In this document: piece by piece, positions 12,801 to 22,964 of the stretch | How positions within the stretch are numbered: position 1 is the first letter of the stretch | Layout: each line of letters starts with the position of its first letter | Origin: Trebouxia sp. TZW2008 | Lineage: Eukaryota > Chlorophyta > Trebouxiophyceae > Trebouxiales > Trebouxiaceae | Direction: 5' to 3' | Assembly (NCBI GenBank): GCA_002118135.1 | Contig: BDIU01000049.1 | Coordinates: 124,001 to 188,000, forward strand | DNA: 64,000 nt | Notes under the pieces: generated by a model | What the model was told of the DNA's origin: nothing | Databases searched by the model: none | The model's input: the letters and a program-made list of their open reading frames with translations, nothing else | Made by a program: the position numbers and the translations under genes

Positions 12801-14218
12801 CTGCCTGACTGGGTTCTTGTGGCTCACTGCCTAGCCATGTTTTTTGTGTGCTGTTGCCCATTGTGCAGTACACAATGAAACATGATGGGTTAGGCCTGCA
12901 TGAAGACTCCTGGGAGACTTGGCATTTAGGTTTATTGCATGCATTCACTGACTGACCTAGGCTTTTTGCTGACTGCTTTCACTGGCTGACTGCATTTTAT
13001 CGGCTAAATGGACCTTGTGGGCGACTGGCTCTGCTGTCTGACTGAGTGGAAGCCTGGTGGCCGGGGGAATGTACAGGTTACGCATACTGGTTGACTGAAA
13101 GCCTTGGCTGACTAGAATTTGTTGGCCGGGTGAGCTGTAGTTGCGTGTGACTCGTGACCGCAATGCTATACGTTGTGACCAACATCTTGATCAGTGTTCT
13201 CCTGTGGTCCAGCTGATCACATTTTCCAGATCCCTGCCCTACATGTTACCCCTCTCTGTTTGACATCACGCCCAGCAGTCTAAAACTGCTTCCTCTGGCT
13301 GGGCAGCTGATCACACGTTCCAGCACCCTCTACCTGTGCGGCAAACAGTGTCATCCACTTTCTTGGTCTAGTAGCCCGTCACGCTGGCAGACATCGTGCA
13401 AATCTAGAAGAATTTTCCAATCGTACAATCACAAGGCTCTTGTTCTGCAGCTGATCACACACTCCAGTACCCTGCCATACATGGTGCCCACCCTGTATGT
13501 ATCAATCCTTTCAATAACCAGATAACCAGATTATTTTTGTGGTGTGCAGCTGATCACCCACTCCAGCACCCTTACCTGTGGTACCCACGTTGTGTGTGTC
13601 GATCCTCTCAATAGTCTGACGCCATGCTTTTGTGCGGTGCAGCTGATTACACACTCCAGCACCCTTCCATACATGGTGCCCACCCTGGTCTTCTCCCTGC
13701 TGTGCTACAATATTGCTGGAATGTTCGTGACTGACGAGATCGGCGCTGTGGCTCGCACGGTTCTGGAAACCATGAGGACCCTATTTGTGTGGATTGTGGA
13801 CCTGATTCTGTGGTACACTCCTTTGGGCTTGGGTCGCCTGGGAGAGAAATGGGACAACTACTCATACCTGCAGGCTGCTGGGTGAGTTACAGCTGCTGTT
13901 GCTTTCCAAGAATCTGCTGTTGAGCAGTAACTAGCTGATGAGTGGTTAATTTTGCATTGTTGCCAGCTGACTTGTTGCTATGTGCAAGGAAACAGTTGGC
14001 TGGCTGCACGTTTGAGGTTTGACAGTCAATTTAGCCATGACAGCATCTGTGACACACCTCACTACTAGGCATTGGCTAAATGCAGATTTGTGATTCTGGT
14101 GATTGGCACAGTGGTGTACGGGCGCGGTGATGAGCAGCATGTGGAGGCTACCAAAACCGCTGTCCACCCCGATCACCCCCACACACGATGGGCAGGTCAG
14201 CCTTTCCGATTCCTTTGA
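9807..14218 (+). CDS. SLC35F6: SLC35F6-like drug/metabolite-superfamily transporter
   Basis: A multi-pass membrane protein of the SLC35F6/nucleotide-sugar-transporter-like group. Ten exons join in phase: 9807-9885, 9970-10018, 10107-10236, 10486-10638, 10977-11078, 11357-11470, 11745-11781, 12439-12593, 13643-13881 and 14086-14218, giving 396 aa. Diagnostic stretches are PTTFDLTATILMSVGL, TASVYQMLRGAEMLFAA, SVVFLKRTLNKYNYIGI, SSADITQAE-type, QVVGYEGIFG, GLHEDSWETWH and GTVVYGRGDE. The second intron starts with GC (GCAAGT). Exons 8 and 9 are flanked by multiple decayed copies of themselves. Substrate is unknown; animal homologues sit in lysosomal or mitochondrial membranes. The small seventh exon is the least certain. 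Confidence 0.88.
12288..12935 (+). repeat. Four-copy array of SLC35F6-like exon 8 (donor side)
   Basis: The true exon is 12439-12593. A 5'-half copy lies at 12288-12370 (CTTGCAAGTAGTGGGTTATG). 3'-half copies with the GCATGAAGACTCCTGGGA core and the following donor region lie at about 12676-12785 and 12826-12935. The copies differ by scattered substitutions and are separated by CTGACTG-rich spacers. Confidence 0.85.
12940..13160 (+). repeat. Low-complexity CTGACTG-rich spacer
   Basis: This intronic stretch is full of GACTGACTG, TGGCTGACTGC and GGTTGACTGAAAG-like words, including GTCTGACTGAGTGG. It is probably derived from expansion between the duplicated exon junctions. Confidence 0.5.
13208..13690 (+). 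repeat. Five-copy array of SLC35F6-like exon 9 acceptor
   Basis: CAGCTGATCACACACTCCAG followed by a (T/C)ACCCT...CC(A/T)TAC...TG core occurs at about 13210, 13307, 13449, 13547 and 13640. Only the last copy continues into coding sequence (VPTLVFSLLCYNIAGMF). The others end within 30-60 bp and remain intronic. Confidence 0.85.
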
Positions 14219-14448
14219 TGCCTTTTGTAAATCATGCACCACTGACCGATCAGCTTTTGTGTTCTTCAAGAATCACACTGATATGCTGCTTTGTGTGTGC
14301 GTGCTGTTACAGACTCCGGTAACAGAGGTGATTCTAGGGCGTTGACGGCAGTGACAATCATAGCATTCCGAGTGCAGAAATGTATGATGGCAACAGGCAT
14401 TGCCTAGGCTAAGCCACACAATTCAATACTGCACTCTTTCTGGACAGT

Positions 14449-14453
14449 TGTAA
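14449..14453 (+). terminator. Candidate TGTAA polyadenylation signal of SLC35F6-like gene
   Basis: TGTAA lies about 230 bp after the stop at 14218. TGTAA is the known green-algal poly(A) signal, but the pentamer is short and common. Confidence 0.35.
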
Positions 14454-14666
14454 AAACAGTAGGCTCACATGCTGTGTGTCCTGGATCTGCAAAGCCATGT
14501 CCACATTGGGTTCCAGTACAGCACAGAGCAACATTTCATCATCTAGGCATTGCACCATTTGCCAATGATGAGTCGCTCAATCCTTGATTGTGCTTCTGCA
14601 GGTGCAGTCAAGAGGCTGTCAGATCTGCGCAGACCCATTCACAGGGTACGTCTGCGCTTTGCAACA

Positions 14667-14860
14667 GCCAGTGACATCTATGTTACATGCTACCGTAGCA
14701 CTGTATCTGTGGATTTGCATGGTGCGTGCATCAACACCGTCGATCGTAGACTGGGCTCATACTGGCCAGTGACATCTATGTTACATGCTACCGTAGCACT
14801 GTATCTGTGCATTTGCATGGTGTGTGCATCAACATTGTTGATCGTAGACTGGGCTCATAC
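14667..14860 (+). repeat. ~97-bp tandem duplication
   Basis: GCCAGTGACATCTATGTTAC begins at 14667 and again at 14764. The two units are almost identical through GATCGTAGACTGGGCTCATA. They lie downstream of the SLC35F6-like stop, in the convergent spacer before IQUB. Confidence 0.9.
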
Positions 14861-15687
14861 TGGCATGACAGCAAAGGCCGCATTTTGTTGTGACCGGTCA
14901 GCTACCTGATTGCTTGTCAGCTTTGGGACTCTGCTTTGGACCAACAACTTGGTGAAGTGAGTTGTCAAGAACTACAGGCATGCAGACATGTTGCCTACCT
15001 CGCATTTGCGCCGGCACGGGTGTCAAATGAATCAATGCATCAATCAATCATAGGCATGCACACTGACTTTTTGTTGTTATGCAGAGTACACATGGCATTG
15101 CAAGTGCAGCACGGCAAGCAGTGTTCATTAGTCGCCATGCAAAAGCAGCTGCAGCACACAGGGCAGCATTGCAAGAGGCAGACCCATATGGGGAGCACTA
15201 GACTGCTGCTTACAATGCAGTCCAATACAATGTTTGAGTCGGTCATTTTGCTTAGTTGCTATTTGATGCAGTAGGTGCTGTGCTGCCTGAAGTTTGGTCC
15301 AGGTTTGTAAGCAGTGCGCAGTCCAGCGTTGTTGCCAAGCATGCTGGCAGGGTTGAGTTGTGTGTTGACTTCATGATAACCAGTCATGACCAGCTGACAT
15401 TGTTCAACAGTCTTTGTGTGCAACTGAAAAGACATGTTGTTCAGCGCATTTATGCGCATTCGTCTTTGATGTACAAGACTGATGACCTGTGCATGAAGCA
15501 TCAGCAGCACATCAAGGTAAATTAAATGTTTCTTATCAATACATGCAAGTTTAAGATACAATAGCGTGACATCATGCATGCTGCCAAGATGACTAAAGCT
15601 AAGCTGTCATACTGAGTGTCGTACTGCGCTACGGTGCATACGAGGCAAGACTGCCATTCTCTTGGGCAGACAAAGTGTGCTAAAATT

Positions 15688-15692
15688 TTACA
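15688..15692 (-). terminator. Candidate TGTAA polyadenylation signal of IQUB
   Basis: TTACA on the + strand (TGTAA on the gene strand) lies about 80 bp after the presumed IQUB stop at 15772. This agrees with the gene ending there. Confidence 0.4.
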
Positions 15693-15771
15693 GGACTACT
15701 CTGCTGGCTAGTCTGGCAACGCCTAAACCATGCATGATGACAAACAACAAGCACACGAATCAGTAACACGC

Positions 15772-18700
15772 CTAAACAAGCAATGATGTGGCAGCTAATT
15801 TATCTGAGTCTGGTGCTGCCATGCCTGTGTACATGTAATTTTCTGTTGAGCACGTTTTCACACTGAGGTTGAAGAAGTTTGCAGCCTCTGGATTGAACAC
15901 AGGGTTCTCAATGAACTGCAAGAAGAGTGTACTGATCCGCTTTCTGAGCCCCTCCATGGTTGCTGATTTGCGACCCCTACATTGTTCAGACGTGGCTGAG
16001 TCAGGTCTTGCAGCCAGCAGGTTGTGCACGTCTGCTGGGGTCTTTTCACAATATTTGCTGCTCAGCAGGCCATAAAGAGAGCTACAGCACTGCACAACAT
16101 GAGCGCATGCCAAAGATTGCAGCAGCTGCAGTTAGTCACCGCAGAATGCAGTCGCTGCTTTTGCCCCAATTTGTATAATGCTGCATTACTGACAAGAGGG
16201 CTCCTGTTCACTGGAATCATTCTGCAGATACGATGTCAATCAGACTAGGTCTGCACCGTTAGGCGTCATATCAGGTGCCTCTGCGAGTAATAGCAGCCCA
16301 GGATGTAGTGCATCATTCATTGTCCAGATGCTTCATTACATAGCAGTTACATTGCATACCTGTTGATGAGGTCTGCCTCCCTGTCAATGAGCTGCACGAG
16401 CTCACGAGTTAGGGCGCAGTCAAACTCCTTGGCACAGAATTTGACATGCAGCAGCACATCTAGGCGCTCTCCTGCTGCCAGGCCTTGCAGCTGCAGGCCC
16501 CTGTACAAGCCCCTCAACTCCCCTGCCCTGCAGATCCCAGCACTCTTGTACGTCAAGCACACATCAACCAATGCTGCAGGAAGTACACATGGGTAGGTTT
16601 GTGTTTCAAGGTCAGTAGCACCTGCGGCTGCTGCTGTGGCTGCGCTGCTGTCAGGCCTTGCAGCTGCAGGCCCCTGTACAGACCCCTCAGCTCACCCGCC
16701 CTGCATCATGTATGCAACAATGAGCTGCAGATTGTACAGAGTTTTGTGCTGCATCATGTGTACAGCATTGAGCTTCAGCTGCATTTTGTATACAAATTTC
16801 AGGTGCATGAAGTATTCGGCATTAAGCTGTATCATGCACAGCATTGCGTTTCAAACAAAACTACCAGAATCTCGCTCAGGCTGGCAAAGGGAGGACACCT
16901 GGCGGTGGCAGGAGTTTCAACTTCCAAAACGCCTCCATTTGAGAGAGGCCATGCTTTGCAACAGCCTTTTCAGTTCAGGTGTAACCAGGGGCAAATCTAT
17001 GTTTGCTTTCATACTGTCTGCACTCAACTCTTGCAAAGAGAGCACACCTGGTGGTGGCAGGGGTGTGGACATCCAAGATGCCTCCATTTGACAGGGGCCA
17101 TGCTTTGGCTTTTGTCATGTGTGCCAATGCCTCGCGCACCCTCTGCTCCTTCCTCACTATGTCAGCCTCCCCTCGCATCCTGTCTATGCTCTGTAACAAC
17201 TTGGTTTCCTGCATAGTGGTGGTAAGCATTTGCTATGTTGCACAGTCTAGCAGGCGATAGGTGTGTCTGGCCCAGACGCTGTCTTGCGCCCTGCCAGCGT
17301 GTTGTTCCTGCATGGCGCACAAGGCCACGGCCATTCATGCATACTTGGCCTGGTGTTGCATTGGCTGCTGCAGACTCCTTGCTGGCATGCACAAAAGTGA
17401 AAGCCGGGGTCACAACTTAACAGACCAGACTTGCAGCTAACGGCAAAATGAGTGCAAGGTTGGTATGCCTGGCTTGCTGTATCCTCCAGGTTATGATACT
17501 GTGCATGCGCCTGTGTTTGTGCATTGCATGCATGTTGCCAGTCTGCGCAAGCCATTGCCTTTGGAAGTGGCAGTTTATAAAGCAGCTTTGAAAGTCATCA
17601 GACATGAGCTGATGCCAAACAAGTAAATGCTGCATCCAAGTCAAGGAACATCTGATGCACAAGATGGCACAGTGCTTGAGTCAATGCAGTCAACTGCAAA
17701 TGCTGCACCAACATTAGCAGCACACCTGGTGTAAAAGATGGCACAGCGCCTGGTGGCACTCTTCAGGCGAGAGACCTGCTGCTTTGATGCGAGCAGTCTC
17801 GGCCAGGCGCCACGCCTCCAACTCGCTATGCAACAGCGCAAAGTCGGCGGACGTGCGCGGCTGCAGTCGACGCTGGGCTTCGTGCCGCCGATGCGCCGCC
17901 TCTTGGTTGGCTACTTGAGCTGCAGCCCTGGCTGCGGCTGCTGAGCCTTGTCTGGCCTCCTTTAGCATATAGCGGACCCTGCAGCAGCAGACTGCCATCA
18001 ATATGACTGCAAATTTTGAACCGATCCACTGTGGTCTACAGCCAGCAAACAGCGAAGCTCAGCTGCCACATCCTCATTAAGCACAATGCGCACGCAGCCA
18101 GCATCAAGGCACATGCAAGCGGATGTCTGCAGAGGACTCTTTCCTGAGACTGCAGAACCAGGGCTCAATTACATGAGCAGGTGATGAAACAACTCCAAAG
18201 GTGTATGGATGCATCAGCTGCTTCCGACTACGATGAATTGTTCAGCAGCACACTGCGACTGGTGTTTGAGCCAAGCTACCCATGCGATATGAAGGGACAG
18301 GTTCAGCTCCTTGTCTGGAAATTTTGCTGACTGTGTAATGCATGTCTTGTGTTGGACCTCGCTGACAATGATACATGCTTGAAGTGACCAACAGCTTGAT
18401 TTATTGCCACAGGCACACCTGTTGCGTGCCAGCCAGCCCCTGGTGTAGCGCTGGATGATGGCTGCACACCTCTCCTTCTCTGTCCACACCTCATCAGCTG
18501 TCACATATGGCCCTGCACAAAGACACACATTCCATCTTGACAACTCAATGCGGCGCACCGACAGGTAGGCTACCACTGCAAGCTGCATCAGCCCATGAAG
18601 AACAGGTTAGCATTATGTAGATGCTTGATGTCAATGCTGATCTTGGTGCATACTCATGAGCTTGATGGGATGACAGCTGAGCTGCAGTCAGCTCAGTTGT

Positions 18701-20883
18701 TGCACGAACTTGCTGGAAAAGTCCATTCTATCACACTTTGCAGATGCTGGATGTTGTGCCTGCTTGACACTGGCTCATGGACGCGATGATGCATGAGGCG
18801 CGGTGGCTGGATTACAATACGATCCATTACGATACGATACATACTTGCTGTAAGGGTCCTGTCTCTGGACGTGTCCAAGAGCAGGTCTGGCCGTGCCATC
18901 TGCACATGAGCTTCCCTGACTGTTTGATTACCCCTTTGCTTCACTTCCTTGGTCTGACATTCCCTCTCTGCTCGCTGTGCTCTGGGCCCTCCAGCAGACT
19001 GCAAATAATCACAGAAGTTTGTCACCTTGTTCTGATCCTGTGGCTGAAACTCAGCTGTTTTGACCATTTGCGAACTATCTTCACACCACATACAGTGATC
19101 GCCACATCACATGTAGTGAAGGTCAATCTGGGCTGAGACATGGTGTTGTGATTGACTTTGCAACAGCATGCAATGCATATCTTCCAAGAGAAAGGGTTGA
19201 CATCTGTGCAGATGAGTGCAGTGCATACTGCGTACATTCTAGTGATGCTCCTGCTTCTGCTGCCTCAGAAAGAGGCAGCCATTTGGGCAATCGTGAAAGA
19301 CAAGCCCCCACCTGCTTGTCAGTCTGGCAGTCTGCATGATGGTATAGTGTGCCGTTGCGCTTGTCTCTGTACCCGCCTTTGTATGCTTTGCCCTGCTTCT
19401 GGCTCACATCAATGTGCACCTTCACTGTCCTGACTTGTGCCTGAGGGCCCTCTAGCACATGTACCTCAAGGCTCTGCAGCATGAGCATGGATATGTTGAG
19501 CATTGTTAATGACAACAACAGTCTTTGCACTTTCACACATGTGCTAGATGAGTGTGGCACTGGCCTTGTCTCGCCAGGCTGGCTGGCTCATGGCATCACA
19601 GTAAGGATGCATGATGAAGTGTTGGATGTCAGACAAGACATTGATCCATTGGATCTGTGTCTGAATGGCATTCAGAGACAATGCAAAGGCAGACAACAGC
19701 ATGCAAAGCATGGCACAGGGTGTGCATTGACAGCATGATGCTGTAGAAGTGTGGCATGTTTGCCAATGCCCGACTCTATGCATGATGTGCGGCTTTATCC
19801 TTGACACAAAGGATGAGCAACAGACATTTCAGCGTCTCACCCCAGGGAGTGCAGCAGCCTTTGCAGGCTCAGTCTTGTGTTTGGCGTGAGGCGTGCTCAG
19901 CATCTGGTAATGAATGACCAGCTCTATATCAACCTCCTGCCCCTCCTGCAGTTGGTCAAATGTCAAGCTGTTGTTCAAGGCAAATCTGAGGCATGCCAGT
20001 TGGTTGAATCTTAGACTTTTGTACAATGCAACTTTCATGCATGCTGTTAGGCTCAAAACTTGTGACGCGCTGCAACATTACGTGCAGCACAGAATGTTCT
20101 TCAAGGCATCACGCCTTGATGCATGCTACTGCCTGCACAGACCTGAATGCCACAACTGGCTAGGGACTGATGGTTCTTCAGCTCTTGCCGGTTGTACTTG
20201 ACTGAAAGTGCTGACTCAGAGATGCTCCAATTGCTGCAAAGGCTGTGCTTGATCTCTGCAGCTGTGGTTGCTAAGGGTACAATCTGCAGGTGCTTCCAGT
20301 TTTCTGTCGGCACAACAAAAGTTGCATGAGCAAAGGGGACCACTTCTGCATCCATTTGCTCTGAAGGGGAAGCAGGTGATGGATGTTGTGCAGATTGATC
20401 AGCTGGCTCACTATGCTGCTCCGCTGCTGTGTCTGGACCTGCTGTTGGCTGCACGTCAGACTCTGCTACCATACTGTCAAGTGCTGATACATCAGACTGT
20501 GACTGTGCACCATGCGCCTCCTGCTCACTTGATAGCACATATGGCTGCTCTGCATGGCTGAATGACGATGCCAGAATTTCAGACTGGTCTGTCTCCACAA
20601 GGGGCTCTGTGCTGATTCTGCTGGTTTCGGCAGGCACATCTGGTACAGCTTCGGGCACCGAGGGTGTCTCTGCAATCTCGTGAGCCGTATCTTCGACAAT
20701 CAGACTTTCAGCTTGCAGATTGACCTCTTCAGTAAGTGGCAGCGGCGCCGTGGAGGATCGAGAAACAGGACCAACATCGGCAGGGAAGCCAGCTGGCTCC
20801 GGTACGGAAGCTTCGCTAACCGTAGGCGGTTCATGCACTGCCATTTCCTCATTATATGTCTGACTGCTTTCCTCTCCGTCCAT
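15772..20883 (-). CDS. IQUB: IQUB-like IQ motif and ubiquitin-like domain protein (cilia/flagella)
   Basis: Exon 1 (20883-20143, start [13 protein letters not shown]) has an acidic, low-complexity N-terminus. A ubiquitin-like fold follows ([17 protein letters not shown]...IKHSLC...[10 protein letters not shown]). Later exons give [16 protein letters not shown] (~19955-19860), [20 protein letters not shown] (~19430-19350), the [15 protein letters not shown] block (~19000), an IQ motif [16 protein letters not shown] (~18470-18420), [19 protein letters not shown] (~17830), [20 protein letters not shown] (~17130), [19 protein letters not shown] and [11 protein letters not shown] (~16400), and [20 protein letters not shown] (~15950). 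This is the order seen in IQUB, a radial-spoke component of motile cilia. After FNPEAANFF the cysteine-rich C-terminal part of animal IQUB was not found. Exon limits are approximate. Confidence 0.85.
16474..17115 (-). repeat. Duplicated exon-boundary segments in IQUB
   Basis: CAGGCCTTGCAGCTGCAGGC followed by CCCTGTACA.. occurs at about 16480 and 16655. A second pair, CACCTGGYGGTGGCAGG followed by CGCCTCCATTTGA/TGCCTCCATTTGA and GGCCATGCTTTG, occurs at about 16895-16960 and 17040-17110. In each pair one member belongs to a recognised IQUB exon and the other lies in the flanking intron. Confidence 0.75.
19537..19612 (+). repeat. Dispersed repeat family 2, copy A
   Basis: ACATGTGCTAGATGAGTGTG, GGCAC, TCTCGCCAGGC and GGCTCATGGCATCACA in order. 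Matching copies are at about 30080-30150 (+), 36515-36585 (-) and 61700-61775 (-). Confidence 0.7.
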
Positions 20884-21325
20884 ACTGTTGAAAGAGCAAG
20901 GAGAGCAGAGCACAATCACTACAGCAAACGCATCTTGTGCGGTCTCAGCTTTCAGACATCAGTGCTGCACTGCAAGGTAGGAACAGCCAACCCCGCGCAT
21001 CCCTGACTTGAGCTGCTACAATTGTGCTGTGCCTAATGCATACCAGCAAATGTGCACAAGCGAATTGACCTAGAATGTTGCAAAGGAATCTGAATTTGCC
21101 GTAGTGCTCTGTGCTTGCTGCAATGTGCCATGGCTTTTGCACATTTTGCGCATTCGGCGACCGTGCCAAGCATCCCTGCATTGTGACACGATAAAAGATC
21201 AATTCTCGAGTGCGACCAAGCCGTGCTGTTGTCTGGGACTCCTGTGCCGGCAAGAATTGAGCTTGATTGTAGGTGTCACGTTGTGATCTGAAGTCTCTTT
21301 GGGATAGCGCCGTGCAACTTACGCC
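20884..21325. promoter_or_regulatory. Divergent promoter between IQUB and PSMA2
   Basis: The 442-bp head-to-head spacer contains CpG-rich words (ACCCCGCGCATCC, GCGCATTCGGCGACCGTGCC, TCTCGAGTGCGACC). An A-rich CGATAAAAGATC lies at about 21188, upstream of the PSMA2 start. Confidence 0.6.
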
Positions 21326-22219
21326 ATGGGAGAGTCACAGGTGGCACGTCATGCATTGTGTCGCGCAAAGAAGCGCTGACGCACGCAGATTTGGCTGACC
21401 GTGGTCCATGTGTCTATGCAGTACTCGTTTTCCCTGACCACCTTCAGTCCTAGCGGAAAGCTGGTGCAGATTGAATATGCTCTGAACGCTGTAGCAGCTG
21501 GCACAACCTCGCTAGGACTGAAAGCCACCAACGGAGTCGTCATTGCAACTGAGAAAAAGCTTAGATCAGCCCTAGTTGATGAGACCACAGTACAGAGGAT
21601 CTCTACCTTGACGCCAAACATTGGGGTGGCTTACAGTGGCATGGGTCCTGACTCAAGAGTTCTCGTCAGAAAAGCACGCAAGCAAGCACAGGCTTATTAC
21701 CAGCTATACAAAGAACAAATACCTGTGGCTCAGCTTTGTAGAGAAGTTGCTACAGTCATGCAGGAATTCACACGTAAGCTGCCTGACATTCTGTATGCCA
21801 ATGCATACACATCAGCGTTTGCTGCCAGGGGGCGCTGTAAATGTCCATTGACAGTTGTGACATTGCTGTTTGCTGCAGAGTCTGGTGGTGTCCGGCCTTT
21901 TGGTGTTTCTTTGCTACTAGCAGGCTATGATGAGAACGGGCCACAGCTATACCAGATTGACCCATCTGGATCATACTTTGCGTGGAAGGCATCTGCTATT
22001 GGCAAGAATATGACAAATGCTAAGACATTTCTGGAAAAGCGATATAGTGATGATATGGAAATTGAGGATGCAGTGCACACAGCCCTCTTGACCCTAAAGG
22101 AGGGCTTTGAGGGCCAGATATCTGGTGACAACATTGAGGTTGCCATAGTTGGGCCAGATCAAGCTTTCAAGGTGCTGACAGCTGCTGAGGTATCTGACTA
22201 TCTGGAGGAAGTGGAGTGA
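21326..22219 (+). CDS. PSMA2: 20S proteasome subunit alpha type-2
   Basis: Outer-ring subunit of the 20S proteasome core (plant name PAB). Exons 21326-21340 (MGESQ), 21422-21773 and 21879-22219 join in phase to 235 aa, matching the ~234-aa family. The N-terminal alpha-subunit signature is [20 protein letters not shown]. It then has [33 protein letters not shown] and [16 protein letters not shown]. The five-residue first exon was chosen because it restores the conserved MGxSQYSF start; reading through from the in-frame ATG at 21401 would give an odd leader. The second intron is 105 bp, a multiple of three without a stop, so a naive ORF runs straight through it; removing it restores [12 protein letters not shown]. 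Confidence 0.97.
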
Positions 22220-22964
22220 GACTTTAGGCCAATGCAATGACTTGGCATGCATATGCATCTAGGCTGGAAGGCAATCAGATGCAGTTTGCCCGCAAGTGGC
22301 TCATGGGGCACCTCAACTGCATTAGAACCAAGGGCGTGGCAATGCTATGTGGCCAAATCAAGCAATCATTTCAGACATATCAACAGCGTCATGCAATGCA
22401 TGCACTGAGATTCAAATATATGTAAGGAGAGGCCCAGTAGTGACCATTCTAAAAGTCACTTCGTTCAGTATGCAGACAGACACTCTGACATGCAGAACAC
22501 TGCAACATTTCCATAGGCATGCAATTGCCAGAAAACCTGTGACGTTTCACCCAGAACTGATCAGAGCTGTTGTCCACATACACGATGCGCTGCAGCGCCA
22601 CCAAAAGCGAACTTGACCACGGTCATCATGATGGCAAAGATCATTGGAGCATGTGCGGCATAGCTGCTGTCAAATGCATGGTGAAGCAGTCATGTGACTG
22701 CCGTCTGCGTCTGCATCCCTAGTAGGCATATCAGCAGAAATACAAAGCTTAACATGATGCACTCTGAGCTGGCTCAGTGAATAGCACCCAGCAAAGCCTG
22801 CGAGTCAATTCGCCAGCATGGCAATGTCATTACCAGCTGTGCTAGGCAGCTCTGACTTTCTCAGACTCTGTGCAGCATTGATGTGTGTGGAGCGTTCAAG
22901 GCACGTGCAAGAGACTACAGCATTGATCCCTCAGCAGTGAATTGCAGCTTGGCTAGCATGCAAC
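22220..22964. other. Convergent spacer between PSMA2 and fibrillin
   Basis: It holds the 3' flanks of both genes. No further coding or RNA gene could be supported. Confidence 0.5.
22421..22425 (+). terminator. Candidate TGTAA polyadenylation signal of PSMA2
   Basis: TGTAA lies about 200 bp after the stop at 22219, in a spacer otherwise without genes. Confidence 0.35.

Larger units (their letters stand above)
14219..15771. other. Convergent spacer without a recognised gene
   Basis: Apart from the 97-bp duplication, short unsupported frames and candidate poly(A) signals for both neighbours, nothing coding could be supported here. Missing C-terminal IQUB exons were looked for on the minus strand and not found. 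Confidence 0.5.

Noticed and set aside
21401..22219. Single-exon PSMA2 starting at the ATG at 21401
   Set aside because: The leader MVHVSM is not conserved and the frame carries 35 extra residues; using the splice sites at 21341/21421 and 21774/21878 restores the family sequence exactly.
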